A stretch of DNA of 64,000 bases, taken from Clostridiaceae bacterium (GTDB lineage Bacteria; Bacillota; Clostridia; Oscillospirales; Butyricicoccaceae). The notes below the pieces were generated by a model that made no database searches, had not been told where the DNA came from, and saw only the letters and a program-made list of their open reading frames with translations. This document shows, piece after piece, positions 16,276 to 25,470 of the stretch (its first letter is position 1; every line of letters begins with the position of its first letter). The stretch spans positions 1-64,000 of the forward strand of contig JAGZOP010000005.1 of NCBI GenBank assembly GCA_018383195.1. Direction: 5' to 3'. Both the position numbers and the translations under genes were made by a program.

Positions 16276-16794
16276 TTACTTCTCTGCCGCAGAGTCAATG
16301 ATCGCTTCGCACAGCCGCCGCATATACGAGGAGACTGCGGACAATGCTAAACACAGGGTCAGCCGTGCAGACGGGTCATCCAGATTTGCAGGCATCTTTT
16401 CGGCAAGCTGCTCCGGAATGAAGGTCCGCAGGTCTTCCTTTACCGCAAGGAACTGCCGCCAACATGCCTCAAAGTCCACATCGTCCCGTCCGGTAAGCTG
16501 TTTCACGTCCCCCAGGGCAAGTGTCTGCTTGAGCTGATAAACGCACAACATCTGCATAATATGCTGATGGCTGTACTTTTTGCCCTTAATTGGACTGAGC
16601 AGCTTCTCTTTGGAATAGTTATTAATCATCGTTTTGGTCAGCAGCTTATCTTCCGGGTGACGCTTGCTGTCGCGCAGACCGTCATTGAACAGCGTCAGCA
16701 CTTGGTCCATGTATAGATCAAGCGCAGGCACCTGTTCCGGCGTCAAATCCCGATCGGAAACCACCTGCCGTATCAAATCCTGCAATTCCTGCAT
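16276..16794 (-). CDS. DUF1836 domain protein
   Basis: A 172-residue protein with the DUF1836 core TKTMINNYSKEKLLSPIKGKKYSHQHI at about 53-80 (read in parts), which resembles a MerR-like winged helix. It is therefore probably DNA-binding, but the family is uncharacterised. It is divergent from the hemolysin III gene; an inverted repeat CAAGC-AGC-GCTTG at 16843-16855 lies between them and could be its operator. Confidence 0.85.
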   Translation of the reverse strand: MQELQDLIRQVVSDRDLTPEQVPALDLYMDQVLTLFNDGLRDSKRHPEDKLLTKTMINNYSKEKLLSPIKGKKYSHQHIMQMLCVYQLKQTLALGDVKQLTGRDDVDFEACWRQFLAVKEDLRTFIPEQLAEKMPANLDDPSARLTLCLALSAVSSYMRRLCEAIIDSAAEK

Positions 16795-16921
16795 CCGGCT
16801 CCCTCCCTTTCTACTTCTATTGTAAATTATTTTTAAATCTATTGCAAGCAGCGCTTGTATTTTTTATATTTTGCTGTACAATATATTATATCGTTTCAAA
16901 AACTATATTGAGGTGTTTTCT

Positions 16922-17572
16922 ATGCCACGTCTCTTTCTCCATGCGCGCGAACCATTTTCCAGCTATTCACATTTCATCGGCGCCGTGCTCTCCGGAGCCG
17001 GTCTTGCCTGTATGCTGCTGCGCATGTTTGTCACCGGCGCAGACGGGATTACTATTTTCTCGGTCACACTGTTCTGCCTGTCACTGATTGCGCTATATTC
17101 CGCGAGCAGTATTTACCATTTCTCCGGACGAGGGGAATCGGTGCTGCGCATCCTGAAAAAACTCGACCACAGTATGATTTATGTGCTGATCGCCGGAAGC
17201 TATACGCCGATTGTCCTGAAATTCATGCCCTATCCCAAAGCATTCTACTTTGTCGGCGTGATCTGGGCGATTGCCCTGTTTGGGATTGCGGTCAAGCTGC
17301 TGTGGATTGACGCGCCCCGCTTTCTCGGAACCATCCTCTATTTGCTGCTCGGTTGGGCGATTGTCACCGATTTCGGCGTAGTGCTGTCCATGCCTGCGCC
17401 CGCGATTGCTCTGCTCGCCGCAGGCGGGATCTCCTATACCATCGGCGGGCTCATCTATATCATGAAGCGCCCAAACCTCAGTCCGGTCATTGGCTTTCAC
17501 GAATTGTTTCATCTATTCGTCCTTGCCGGCAGCATCTTCCACTATCTCATGGTCTTTCTATATGTGATCTAA
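16922..17572 (+). CDS. Hemolysin III family membrane protein (TrhA/YqfA, PAQR fold)
   Basis: A 216-residue, seven-helix protein. HFIGAVLS near the N-terminus, SSIYHFS and LDHSMIYVLIAGSYTP in the middle and GFHELFHLFVLAGSIFHY near the end supply the His/Ser/Asp set of the PAQR superfamily that binds zinc. The start at 16922 has GAGGTG upstream; an earlier ATG (16871) lacks one. Despite the name, homologues are linked to membrane energetics, not proven haemolysis. Confidence 0.92.
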   Translation: MPRLFLHAREPFSSYSHFIGAVLSGAGLACMLLRMFVTGADGITIFSVTLFCLSLIALYSASSIYHFSGRGESVLRILKKLDHSMIYVLIAGSYTPIVLKFMPYPKAFYFVGVIWAIALFGIAVKLLWIDAPRFLGTILYLLLGWAIVTDFGVVLSMPAPAIALLAAGGISYTIGGLIYIMKRPNLSPVIGFHELFHLFVLAGSIFHYLMVFLYVI

Positions 17573-17618
17573 AAATTTAACACCTAAAAAGCGAAGCTTT
17601 CTTTCCCCCGCAAGAAAC

Positions 17619-17648
17619 CAAAACACCGGCTGTCAAAGCCGGTGTTTT
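17619..17648. terminator. Terminator after hemolysin III gene
   Basis: AACACCGGCT pairs with AGCCGGTGTT around GTCA/A with flanking A- and T-runs. Confidence 0.82.
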
Positions 17649-17666
17649 TGCTGTTCATAAAAAGAA

Positions 17667-17694
17667 GAGAGCAGCCCATATGGAACTGCTCTCT
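17667..17694 (-). terminator. Terminator of the sugar ABC transporter operon
   Basis: GAGAGCAG pairs with CTGCTCTC; on the minus strand the stem is followed by TTCTTTTT, 14 bp after the permease stop. Confidence 0.8.
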
Positions 17695-17707
17695 CCGGAT
17701 GTACGAA

Positions 17708-18748
17708 TTAGTCGTTTGCCTTTGCAACAGCAAGTCTCTTTGCCTTTGCTTCCATTGCAGTACGAACTACGTCGATGAATACAGCGATGATGATGATCGC
17801 GCCGATAACGATCTGCTGCAGGTCGGACGAAACGCCCAGCAGGTTACAGCCGTTACGGATGATCTGAATCATGAATGCGCCGATCAGGGTGCCCCATACG
17901 TTACCCTTACCACCGAGGAACGAAGCGCCGCCGATGATACAGGATGCGATTGCGTCGAGGTCGCCTTCGAGGGATGCAAGCGGTACAGCGGAGTTCAAAC
18001 GACCGATGTAGATAACGCCTGCAAGACCGCACATGAAGCCGGACATGCCGTAGCAGAAGATCTGTACGTTGTCGGTGTTGATACCAGCCAGACGAGCTGC
18101 TTCAGCGTTGCCGCCGAAGGAGTAGATCTTACGGCCCAGTGCAGTACGGGTCAGGAAGATGTGCATGATAACGAATACAGCGATGGTCACTACAAAAGAC
18201 AGCGGCAGTGCAAACTGCTTGCCCGGTGCGCCGAACTTTACAATATCCTGTGCACCGATAACCAGAGTTGCCTTCGGGAAGCCTGCGATTGCAGCAGAAC
18301 CCGAAATCAGAAGTGCGACACCACGGCAGATGTTCTTCATACCGAGGGTTGCGATAAACGGATGAGGCAGATGCAGCTTGGTCAGAAGCAGACCGTTGAT
18401 AACGCCGCAAAGGGTAGAAACTGCGATGCAGATCACGATCAGGATGATCGCATTCATGAGAGTATCTTCAGTGAAGAACTTCTGCATCATAACGCCGGAT
18501 GCCATACAGCCGATGGCGAGCAGAGAACCAGCAGACAGGTCGATACCGCCGAGCAGGATGACGCACAGCATACCAACTGCCATCAGTGCAACGATCGGAA
18601 CCTGACGGAATACGTTCGAAATGTTTGCCGGTGCAAAGAACTTGCCGCCGGTTGCAACCTGAAGGCCGATACACAGAATAATCAGTGCAAACAGCGGCCC
18701 CAGCTTGCCGATAATGTCTTTCATTGAGTTATTCTTTTTTGCTTCCAT
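17708..18748 (-). CDS. CUT2 sugar ABC transporter permease (RbsC type)
   Basis: A 346-residue permease with about ten hydrophobic segments and the RbsC hallmark GGIDLSAGSLLA and GGNAEAARLAGIN. CUT2 permeases work as dimers with one double ATPase and one binding protein. The ATG at 18748 shares one base with the stop of the ATPase gene (TAATG) and has GGAGGT upstream. As last gene of the binding protein-ATPase-permease operon, adjacent to inositol enzymes, its substrate is probably an inositol or related polyol; CUT2 transporters for myo-inositol are known in other bacteria. Confidence 0.92.
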   Translation of the reverse strand: MEAKKNNSMKDIIGKLGPLFALIILCIGLQVATGGKFFAPANISNVFRQVPIVALMAVGMLCVILLGGIDLSAGSLLAIGCMASGVMMQKFFTEDTLMNAIILIVICIAVSTLCGVINGLLLTKLHLPHPFIATLGMKNICRGVALLISGSAAIAGFPKATLVIGAQDIVKFGAPGKQFALPLSFVVTIAVFVIMHIFLTRTALGRKIYSFGGNAEAARLAGINTDNVQIFCYGMSGFMCGLAGVIYIGRLNSAVPLASLEGDLDAIASCIIGGASFLGGKGNVWGTLIGAFMIQIIRNGCNLLGVSSDLQQIVIGAIIIIAVFIDVVRTAMEAKAKRLAVAKAND

Positions 18749-20244
18749 TACAGAGTACCTCCCCATGCAGCCTTCATAATATCTTCCTGATTAAAGTGCT
18801 CGCTGTCGCGGTCAATCTCAGCCATAATCTTACCATGGCGCATGACAATGACGCGGTCGCTCATGCCCAGAATCTCCGGCAGTTCCGAAGATACCATGAT
18901 GACGCACTTGCCCTTCTTCACGAGGCTGTTCATAACGTTGTAAACGTCGATCTTTGCGCCTACGTCGATACCACGGGTAGGCTCGTCAAAGATGTAGATA
19001 TCCGCATCGGTATTCACCCACTTGCCGATAACGACCTTCTGCTGGTTACCGCCCGAAAGCGTACCAACCGGAGTTTCCAGCGTCGGGGTCTTAATGCGGT
19101 AGGTTGCAACGTTCTCTTCCGCGATCTTCTTATGCTTGGACTGATCGAGGAACAGACCCTTGCGGTCGCGGTCGATGGTCGCCAGATGCAGGTTGCTCAG
19201 AACCGAATGCATCAAAATCAGACCTTCGCCCTTACGGTCCTCGGTAAGGAACGCAATCTTATGATCGATCGCATCCTTCGGACGCTTGATATCGACCTTC
19301 TGACCATGGATATAAATATCGCCGCTATCCTTCGGATCTGCACCGAAGATTGCACGCATGGTCTCTGTACGTCCTGCGCCAACCAGACCAGAGAAGCCCA
19401 GAACCTGACCGCCGTATGCCTTGAAGCTGACATCACGCAGTACGCCTGCGCTGTTGAGGTGCTCTACGCGGAGTACTTCTTCGCGCTTTTCTGCAACTTC
19501 CTTCGGGAAGAGGTTGTCCAGGCTGCGTCCTACCATGTGGGAAATCAGCAGATCCTTGGTCATGTCCTTAACCGGTGTGGTGGAGATCCACTGACCGTCA
19601 CGCATAACCGTGATATCGTCGCAGCACTCGAAAATCTCTTCGAGCTTATGGGATACAAAGATGATGGAAATTCCCTTGTTTTTCAGCATCTCAATGGTCT
19701 TGAAGAGCTGCTTAACCTCAGACTCAGACAGAGAGGAGGTCGGCTCGTCCATGATGACCAGACGCGCCTCGGAGAGGATCGACTTGCCAATCTCAATGGT
19801 CTGCTGAACGCCAAGTCCGAGTTTGCCGCATTCGGTGCGGGGATCGACGGGCTGCCCCATCTCTTCCATAATTTCCTTTGCCTTGGCATGCATTGCCTTG
19901 TAATCGAGCAGCACACCCTTTTTCTTATAGTAATTGATGAACAGATTGTCGGTTACGTTCAGTTCCTGAACGATATTCAGCTCCTGATATACACAGCCAA
20001 CGCCCGCAGCCTTTGCGACCATCGGGTTGCTCAGATGTACCTGCTTTCCATCAATATAAATTTCGCCCTTATCCGGCTGGTTTACGCCGGTAAACACCTT
20101 GATCAGCGTGGACTTGCCGGCGCCATTCTCGCCGATGAGTCCATGCACCATGCCCTTGCGCACGGTAAATGACATATTGTCAAGTGCCACAACGCCGGGG
20201 AAATATTTGGTGATGTTTTTTAGTTCCATTATTACTTCATTCAT
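18748..20244 (-). CDS. CUT2 sugar ABC transporter ATP-binding protein (RbsA/MglA type)
   Basis: A 498-residue double ATPase. Domain 1 has Walker A GENGAGKST and MDEPTSSL; domain 2 has LSGGNQQK and FDEPTRGID but a degenerate P-loop (GLVGAGRTE), which is normal for the family. The domain-1 signature is GLGVQQ in place of the usual LSVGQQ, a mild oddity. It is read after the binding protein gene, beyond a GC-rich hairpin, and its stop overlaps the permease start. Second possible start is at 20229. Confidence 0.92.
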   Translation of the reverse strand: MNEVIMELKNITKYFPGVVALDNMSFTVRKGMVHGLIGENGAGKSTLIKVFTGVNQPDKGEIYIDGKQVHLSNPMVAKAAGVGCVYQELNIVQELNVTDNLFINYYKKKGVLLDYKAMHAKAKEIMEEMGQPVDPRTECGKLGLGVQQTIEIGKSILSEARLVIMDEPTSSLSESEVKQLFKTIEMLKNKGISIIFVSHKLEEIFECCDDITVMRDGQWISTTPVKDMTKDLLISHMVGRSLDNLFPKEVAEKREEVLRVEHLNSAGVLRDVSFKAYGGQVLGFSGLVGAGRTETMRAIFGADPKDSGDIYIHGQKVDIKRPKDAIDHKIAFLTEDRKGEGLILMHSVLSNLHLATIDRDRKGLFLDQSKHKKIAEENVATYRIKTPTLETPVGTLSGGNQQKVVIGKWVNTDADIYIFDEPTRGIDVGAKIDVYNVMNSLVKKGKCVIMVSSELPEILGMSDRVIVMRHGKIMAEIDRDSEHFNQEDIMKAAWGGTL

Positions 20245-20329
20245 AATTCCGCAATCACCGTCTTTCCTTTACAAATGAGGTTATCCTTTTCCTTCTTTTG
20301 CTATTTTCCGCGATTTTAGGGTGTAGAAA

Positions 20330-20352
20330 ACCGGGGGGGCGTGCCCCCCGGT
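20330..20352 (-). terminator. GC-rich hairpin between binding-protein and ATPase genes
   Basis: ACCGGGGGG and CCCCCCGGT pair; on the minus strand TTTTCT follows. Such intercistronic hairpins often cut downstream expression so that binding protein is made in excess. Confidence 0.7.
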
Positions 20353-20372
20353 CATTCTCTATGGAACAGTGC

Positions 20373-21380
20373 TTATGCTGCGCCGTTTACCTTTGCTTCC
20401 AGGTCAGACTTGAAGGTCTCAGCGTTCTCCGGGGTAACCATGGACGTACCGGAATCGATGCGGTCCTCGATGGTCTCGCCCTTGGACAGAGCTACCAGCT
20501 TCTCAACAGCCAGCTGACCCATGTCGTACGGGGACTGTGCAACGGAGCCCTTGATTACGCTACCCTGTGCAATCAGCTCAGCAACCGGGATGGTGCCGTC
20601 GAAGCCGATAACCGGGATCTCTGCGCCAGCGTTCTCGATCGCACGCTGTGCACCCTGTGCCATGGAGTCAGCAGTGGTGCAAACGATGTCGATCTGCTCG
20701 TAGCGGTTCATCATATCCATCATGGTGTTCATAGCCTTCTCAGCCTCGGAGTCGCAAGCCTTGATCTCAAGGATTTCAACGCCGCCTGCTTCCAGGCCCT
20801 TTACGAAGCCTGCTTCGCGCTGGTCATGGGTGGTATCGCCCTGACGGCCGCGCAGGATAACTGCCTTCTTGCCGGAGCCAACCAGCTCAGCAGCGTACTT
20901 ACCGCCCTGCTCACCAGCAGCCTCGTTACCGGTGCCGATGAAGGACTTCTTGTTTGCGTAGTTCGGGAGGTCGGTGTCAACCGCGATAACCGGGATGCCA
21001 GCCTCGTCTGCCTGTGCCAGAACGGTGGTAACAGTATCCGGGTTGGACGGAGCAACGCCCAGACCGTCAACGCCTTCACCGATTGCGTTCTGAATCATGT
21101 CTGCCTGCTGCTGAACTTCAGACTCAGCGTTCGGTCCGATAACCTCAACCTTAACGCCCAGCTCCTCAGCCTTTGCCAGAGCGCCAGCCTTCAGCAGTAC
21201 CCAGTACTGGTCAGCCATGGACTTAACGACAATCTTGTAGTTGCCGCCTTCGCCGCCGTCTGCAGCCGGGGGGGTAGAACCGGAACCACTTGCAGCCGGC
21301 TTGTCGCCGCCGCCGCATGCGGTCATGGAAACTGCCATTGCGCCAGCCATCAGCAGCGCGAATAATCTCTTCTTCTTCAT
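20373..21380 (-). CDS. CUT2 sugar-binding lipoprotein (RbsB type)
   Basis: A 335-residue lipoprotein. Lipobox ends at Cys22 (VSMTAC), a Gly/Ser/Pro linker follows to about residue 45, then a type-1 binding fold (MADQYWVLLKAGALAKAEELG, GTGNEAAGEQGGKYAAEL, VIGFDGT). It would capture a sugar or cyclitol outside the cell for the ATPase-permease pair. AAGGAGGAG precedes the start. It follows iolG by 178 bp, with a stem-loop (21512-21544) that has no U-tract between them, so the genes may share one transcript. Confidence 0.92.
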   Translation of the reverse strand: MKKKRLFALLMAGAMAVSMTACGGGDKPAASGSGSTPPAADGGEGGNYKIVVKSMADQYWVLLKAGALAKAEELGVKVEVIGPNAESEVQQQADMIQNAIGEGVDGLGVAPSNPDTVTTVLAQADEAGIPVIAVDTDLPNYANKKSFIGTGNEAAGEQGGKYAAELVGSGKKAVILRGRQGDTTHDQREAGFVKGLEAGGVEILEIKACDSEAEKAMNTMMDMMNRYEQIDIVCTTADSMAQGAQRAIENAGAEIPVIGFDGTIPVAELIAQGSVIKGSVAQSPYDMGQLAVEKLVALSKGETIEDRIDSGTSMVTPENAETFKSDLEAKVNGAA

Positions 21381-21557
21381 CTTTTCTCCTCCTTAAAATG
21401 AAGCCTTTGTCTATACAAACCGTCGAAACGGTTCATATTCTGAACAGTACGGAACGATTCCGCTCAATGCGCCCGGCTTCTCACTTCCGGACGGCTTTTC
21501 TCTTCTTTTATAGTGGTTAGGGGCGCGGGGCGCGCCGAACCACTTCAGGCAACTTGA

Positions 21558-22580
21558 TTAGCCTTCGATCTCGGACAGCTTGACCGGACGGCCCTCCTTG
21601 AGGGACTTGCCAGCAGCCATTGCGATGATAACCGGCATCAGGCCGTCGTGACCGGTTACCGGAACCTCGGTGTCGTTCAGGATTGCGTCTACGAAATCCT
21701 TCTCCTCGGTGATGAACGCATCGTTGTAGCGCTCAAGGAAGAACCAGGTCGGCTTTGCAATCTCAACGCCCTCACGGGTGGAGATCATTGCCTGGTTGTC
21801 CAGGTCGTTGGAAACCTGTACGCAGCCCTTGTCGCAGTGAACCTCGGTACGCTGATCGTAACCGTAGTTTGCAACGCGGCTGTTGTCGATTACGCCGATT
21901 GCGCCGTTTGCGAACTTCAGCATAACGATTGCAGTGTCAACGTCGCCGTACTTTGCGTAATCCGGATCGGTCTTAACGGTACCGTAAGCGGTAACCTCGG
22001 TAACCTCGGAACCGGACAGGTAACGAACCATATCGAAGTCATGGATCATCATGTCGAGGAAGATACCACCGGAAACCTCAACGTAGGACATCGGGGGGCC
22101 CTCAGGATCGCGGGAGCAAACCTTCACGATGTGCGGTGCGCCCAGACGGCCGGAAGCAACGACGTCACGAACCTTCTTGTGGTTGTGGTCGAAGCGGCGA
22201 ACGAAGCCAACCTGCAGCTTTACGCCAGCCTTCTCAACAGCGTCCAGTGCCTCATGAATCTTAGCCAGATCGGTGTGGATCGGCTTCTCGCAGAAGATGT
22301 GCTTGCCAGCCTTTGCAGCCTCAATAATGAAGTCTGCATGGGTGTTGGTGGACGAGCAGATGAATACAGCGTCAATGTCCTTGTTGCCGAAAACGATCTC
22401 CGGATCCTTGGACACGTTCTCGATGCCCAGACCCTTGCACATCTCAACAGCAGCGTCGCTCAGGTACGGGTCTGCAACTGCAACGACCTCAGCACCCGGA
22501 ACAGCCTGCACCAGATTGGTGATATGCAGCTGACCGATACGACCAGCGCCCAGTACGCCGATTCTTACTTTGTTTGCCAT
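21558..22580 (-). CDS. iolG: Inositol 2-dehydrogenase (Gfo/Idh/MocA family)
   Basis: A 340-residue NAD(P)-dependent dehydrogenase: Rossmann motif GVLGAGRIGQLH, the EKP motif in CEKPIHTD, and HDFDMVRYL with the catalytic His region. Family members oxidise myo-inositol to scyllo-inosose (2-keto-myo-inositol). The start at 22580 has GGGAGGAA upstream; an N-terminal extension is not supported. Its place among IolM, IolN and IolO homologues and a sugar transporter supports an inositol role, although related Gfo/Idh proteins act on other sugars. Confidence 0.85.
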   Translation of the reverse strand: MANKVRIGVLGAGRIGQLHITNLVQAVPGAEVVAVADPYLSDAAVEMCKGLGIENVSKDPEIVFGNKDIDAVFICSSTNTHADFIIEAAKAGKHIFCEKPIHTDLAKIHEALDAVEKAGVKLQVGFVRRFDHNHKKVRDVVASGRLGAPHIVKVCSRDPEGPPMSYVEVSGGIFLDMMIHDFDMVRYLSGSEVTEVTAYGTVKTDPDYAKYGDVDTAIVMLKFANGAIGVIDNSRVANYGYDQRTEVHCDKGCVQVSNDLDNQAMISTREGVEIAKPTWFFLERYNDAFITEEKDFVDAILNDTEVPVTGHDGLMPVIIAMAAGKSLKEGRPVKLSEIEG

Positions 22581-23261
22581 AAATGTTTTCCTCCCTATGA
22601 GCAGAAAATCTCGGTCCTGCGGCCGGAACGCCTGTCCCCATTTGAGACACGCAGCCCGGAAGTTCAAACTGCTTTCTACATTTCCATCTGAACATCCGCA
22701 CATGACCAATTTCAGTATAACATCTTTTTGTCAGATATGCTATACAGAATTTCAAACCCGAGCAAGCACAGCTGCGGGAAATATCCCGCATGGCGGCTGA
22801 TTGCTTGTTGTTTCTTGCGTCTATTTCATTATGCAAAGAAAATCCCCGCTTGGATATTGACATTTTCCACAATTCTGCACAAAAATTTTTGTCACCATGC
22901 AAGTTTTTTTCGCATAAGTGCCATTTATAACGATTTTCACTGCATTTATGAACTTTTTTACCCGTTATTTTTTACTTTTTTGTGAACTCAAATTTTTCTT
23001 CCTCAAAAGGTCCCCGATTCTGCCTTTCCGGATTCACCAAAGTGTGTAATTTTTCTTGAAACCTCCCAAATTTTCGCAAGAATTTTATTTACTTTCGTTT
23101 TTCCTCGCGGTATAATATGCCAGCAATAAAAATTTACGATGCAGGTATCCATTTTTCTCTTAAAAAAACTGTCTATTTTTTAGATATTTTATTTTTTGGA
23201 TTCTTGCGATTTATATTTTCTTATTACAGTTGTTTTTTTCTTTTGAAAGGTGGTAATTTTC
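22581..23261. other. AT-rich divergent intergenic region (iolG / MFS)
   Basis: About 680 bp without a convincing gene, markedly richer in A/T than its surroundings. It must carry promoters for iolG (minus) and the MFS gene (plus). TATAAT at 23111-23116 is a likely plus-strand -10 with only a weak -35, and TATACT on the minus strand at 22714-22719 a possible iolG -10. A 14-bp perfect palindrome ACAAAAATTTTTGT lies at 22879-22892. Confidence 0.6.
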
Positions 23262-24449
23262 ATGCAAAATTCTTCGCCCTCTTTCTGGGGCAGCCTAGGA
23301 AAATCAGACCGGTTCATGGTTGGCAACCTATTTTTCCTTTATTTTGTCCAAGGTATCTTTGTAATCGGCATCGGCTCCATCCTGCCGATGATGAAAGCCG
23401 AATACGGACTGAGCTACGAAACCGGCGGTCTGCTGATTTCCGCGCACAACATCGGTTCGCTGATTACCGGTGTGTTTGCCGGGATGCTCCCCGCTCTGTT
23501 CGGCTATAAACGCGCACTGCTTTGCTTCAACGTCCTGCCGTTTGTCGGCTTTGGTCTGACACTGGTGACCGGAAACCCGATTGCCCTTTTCCTCGCCATT
23601 CTGCTCACCGGCGTGGGACGTGCGGTTGTTACCTATTATGACAACCAGATTATCAACCAGCTTTCCCGCGGTTCCTCCGGTCCGCTTAACATGCTGCACA
23701 GCTTTTTCGCAGTCGGCGCCCTGCTCGCCCCATTCATGGTGCTGATGTGCACCCGCGGCGGCGACAGCGGCTGGCGCTCTGCCGTATACATTATAATAGG
23801 TATGGGCATCGTCACCATGCTGACCTCTCCATTTATGAAAATGGACAGCGTTGCCCCGGAAAACGAGCAGGCGCAGCAGCCGGCAAAAGCGTTCGGATTC
23901 TTCCACGAAAAGCTGTTCTGGCTGACCACCATCATCATGCTGTGCTATCTTAGCATCGAAGCCTCTGTGATGGGCTGGCTTGTCACCTATTTTATCGATT
24001 CCGGCGCGGCAAGCGAAAGCTCTGCCCAGATGCTGACCACCTTGCTTTGGATTGTCATTCTGATCGGACGCTCTGCCTGCGTGCTGATTGCCCACAAATT
24101 CACCCCACCGCAGTTCATCACAGCTGCCAGTTTCGGCATTACCGCCTTTCTCATCGTCGTCTTACTCAGTCCAAGCTTTGCGCCGCTGCTGATTGGCACC
24201 ATCGGTCTCGGTCTGTGCATGGCAGGTATGTACGGCACCACTGTTTCCAACGCCACGGAAATCTTCAAGCAGTATCCGCTTGCCATGGGGGTATTTGCAA
24301 CCATTACCAACATTGGCTCTGTCGTTGCCCCCTCGGTCATCGGCGCCATTGCCGGACAGTACAACATGCGCATTGGACTCAGCGTGCTGCTTGTACCCGC
24401 CGTACTTTTGATTGCATTCGCGCTGTATAACTTTAAAAAGCACGACTGA
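23262..24449 (+). CDS. MFS transporter
   Basis: A 395-residue protein with about twelve membrane segments, an MFS-type loop 2-3 (GMLPALFGYKRALL) and a pore-lining stretch GRAVVTYYDNQI. Pattern is closest to sugar or drug-like MFS carriers of the FucP/YfkF sort, not to a specific characterised one. AAAGGTGG lies eight bases before the ATG. It is the only plus-strand gene within the otherwise minus-strand inositol cluster, so it may import an inositol or export a product; that is inference. Confidence 0.85.
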   Translation: MQNSSPSFWGSLGKSDRFMVGNLFFLYFVQGIFVIGIGSILPMMKAEYGLSYETGGLLISAHNIGSLITGVFAGMLPALFGYKRALLCFNVLPFVGFGLTLVTGNPIALFLAILLTGVGRAVVTYYDNQIINQLSRGSSGPLNMLHSFFAVGALLAPFMVLMCTRGGDSGWRSAVYIIIGMGIVTMLTSPFMKMDSVAPENEQAQQPAKAFGFFHEKLFWLTTIIMLCYLSIEASVMGWLVTYFIDSGAASESSAQMLTTLLWIVILIGRSACVLIAHKFTPPQFITAASFGITAFLIVVLLSPSFAPLLIGTIGLGLCMAGMYGTTVSNATEIFKQYPLAMGVFATITNIGSVVAPSVIGAIAGQYNMRIGLSVLLVPAVLLIAFALYNFKKHD

Positions 24450-24468
24450 ATTTCCTGAATCTAAAAAA

Positions 24469-24505
24469 CAAACACCCGACTTTCAAAACAGGTCGGGTGT
24501 TTGCT
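24469..24505. terminator. Bidirectional terminator, MFS gene / iolO
   Basis: CAAACACCCGAC pairs with GTCGGGTGTTTG, flanked by an A-run and CTTTTTG. Confidence 0.85.
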
Positions 24506-24558
24506 TTTTGTTGTTTGTTTTTTGGAAGGTGTCAAAAAAGTGGATGTGATCATCCGTC

Positions 24559-25386
24559 TTATTTCCCGATGATGCTTTTTACGTATGCAATGCCCTGCTT
24601 GGCCGCTTCCTCGTGGGTTGGGTACGGCAGGCACTCGATGGACAGGTATCCATCGTAGCCAATCTCATCCAGCGCTTCAAACTGCGTCTTGAAATCGAGC
24701 TGACCGCTGCCCGGATACCGGCGGGAGTTGTCTGCCAGATGGAAATATCCAAGCTTGCCTTTGCAGCGGCGAATGGCTGCGACCGGGTCACACTCATCAA
24801 TATTCATATGGAAGGTATCCAGATGGGCATAGCAGTTATCCAGCTCCGGATGTGCTTCCAAAAACGTCATAGTCTCCTCGGCGGTCGTGAATACATTGAC
24901 CTCATAGCGGTTAATGACTTCAATATTGAGCTTCACATTCTTAGCTTTCGCATAGTCGTTCAAAACCTTGAGGTTTTTCGCCAGACGGTTCATATACTTT
25001 GTTCGATCCCCGCCTGCGGGTACATTGCCCTTGACCCAGCCAATGACCAACCCTTCTGCACCGATCTTCTGTGCCATGTCCACATACTGCTTCATACCGT
25101 CAATCGCCGCAACGGTGATGTACGGAATATCGCTGATGAGGTCACATTTCCCCTCGGTATTCAGGCGTCCGGTAATGACCATCCCGACCTTGCAGCCGCT
25201 CTCCGCCGCTGCTTTTGCAATGCCCTCATAATCCAGCTCTACATCCTCACGGGTATGCACCTCAATGGCGTCAAATCCCATAGCACCCGCTTTTCTCAGA
25301 TTGGACGCCACATCGCCAATCATTAAAATCGGAGCGGTCAGGGGCGCTGCATCCGCCGAAGAAACCGCGATTTTCCACTGTCTCAT
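24559..25386 (-). CDS. iolO: Sugar-acid epimerase TIM-barrel protein (IolO-like)
   Basis: A 275-residue xylose-isomerase-like TIM barrel. Predicted metal ligands are Glu in LNIEVINRYE, Asp in YAHLDTFHMN, His in LGYFHLADNSR and Glu in LSIECLPYP. The family includes D-tagatose 3-epimerase, IolH/IolI and the Thermotoga IolO, which epimerises 5-keto-L-gluconate to D-tagaturonate. Assignment as IolO rests on its position next to IolN and IolM homologues; the fold alone does not fix the substrate. A terminator-like hairpin (25417-25448) stands before it, so it may have its own promoter. Confidence 0.72.
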   Translation of the reverse strand: MRQWKIAVSSADAAPLTAPILMIGDVASNLRKAGAMGFDAIEVHTREDVELDYEGIAKAAAESGCKVGMVITGRLNTEGKCDLISDIPYITVAAIDGMKQYVDMAQKIGAEGLVIGWVKGNVPAGGDRTKYMNRLAKNLKVLNDYAKAKNVKLNIEVINRYEVNVFTTAEETMTFLEAHPELDNCYAHLDTFHMNIDECDPVAAIRRCKGKLGYFHLADNSRRYPGSGQLDFKTQFEALDEIGYDGYLSIECLPYPTHEEAAKQGIAYVKSIIGK

Positions 25387-25416
25387 ACACTCAATCCTCC
25401 CTATGGATATGCTTCT

Positions 25417-25448
25417 AAAAAAAGAAGGGGAAGCGATTTGCTTCCCCT
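25417..25448 (-). terminator. Terminator between zinc dehydrogenase gene and iolO
   Basis: GGGGAAGC and GCTTCCCC pair around GATTT; the A-run at 25417-25423 yields a U-tract on the minus strand. Confidence 0.75.
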
Positions 25449-25470
25449 CCTATTTCATATACGTATGAAC

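Noticed and set aside
18724..20172. Long open frame of about 480 codons on the plus strand
   Set aside because: It is wholly antisense to the sugar ABC transporter ATPase, which has all expected motifs and ribosome signals. The frame results from biased codon use and its product shows no family.
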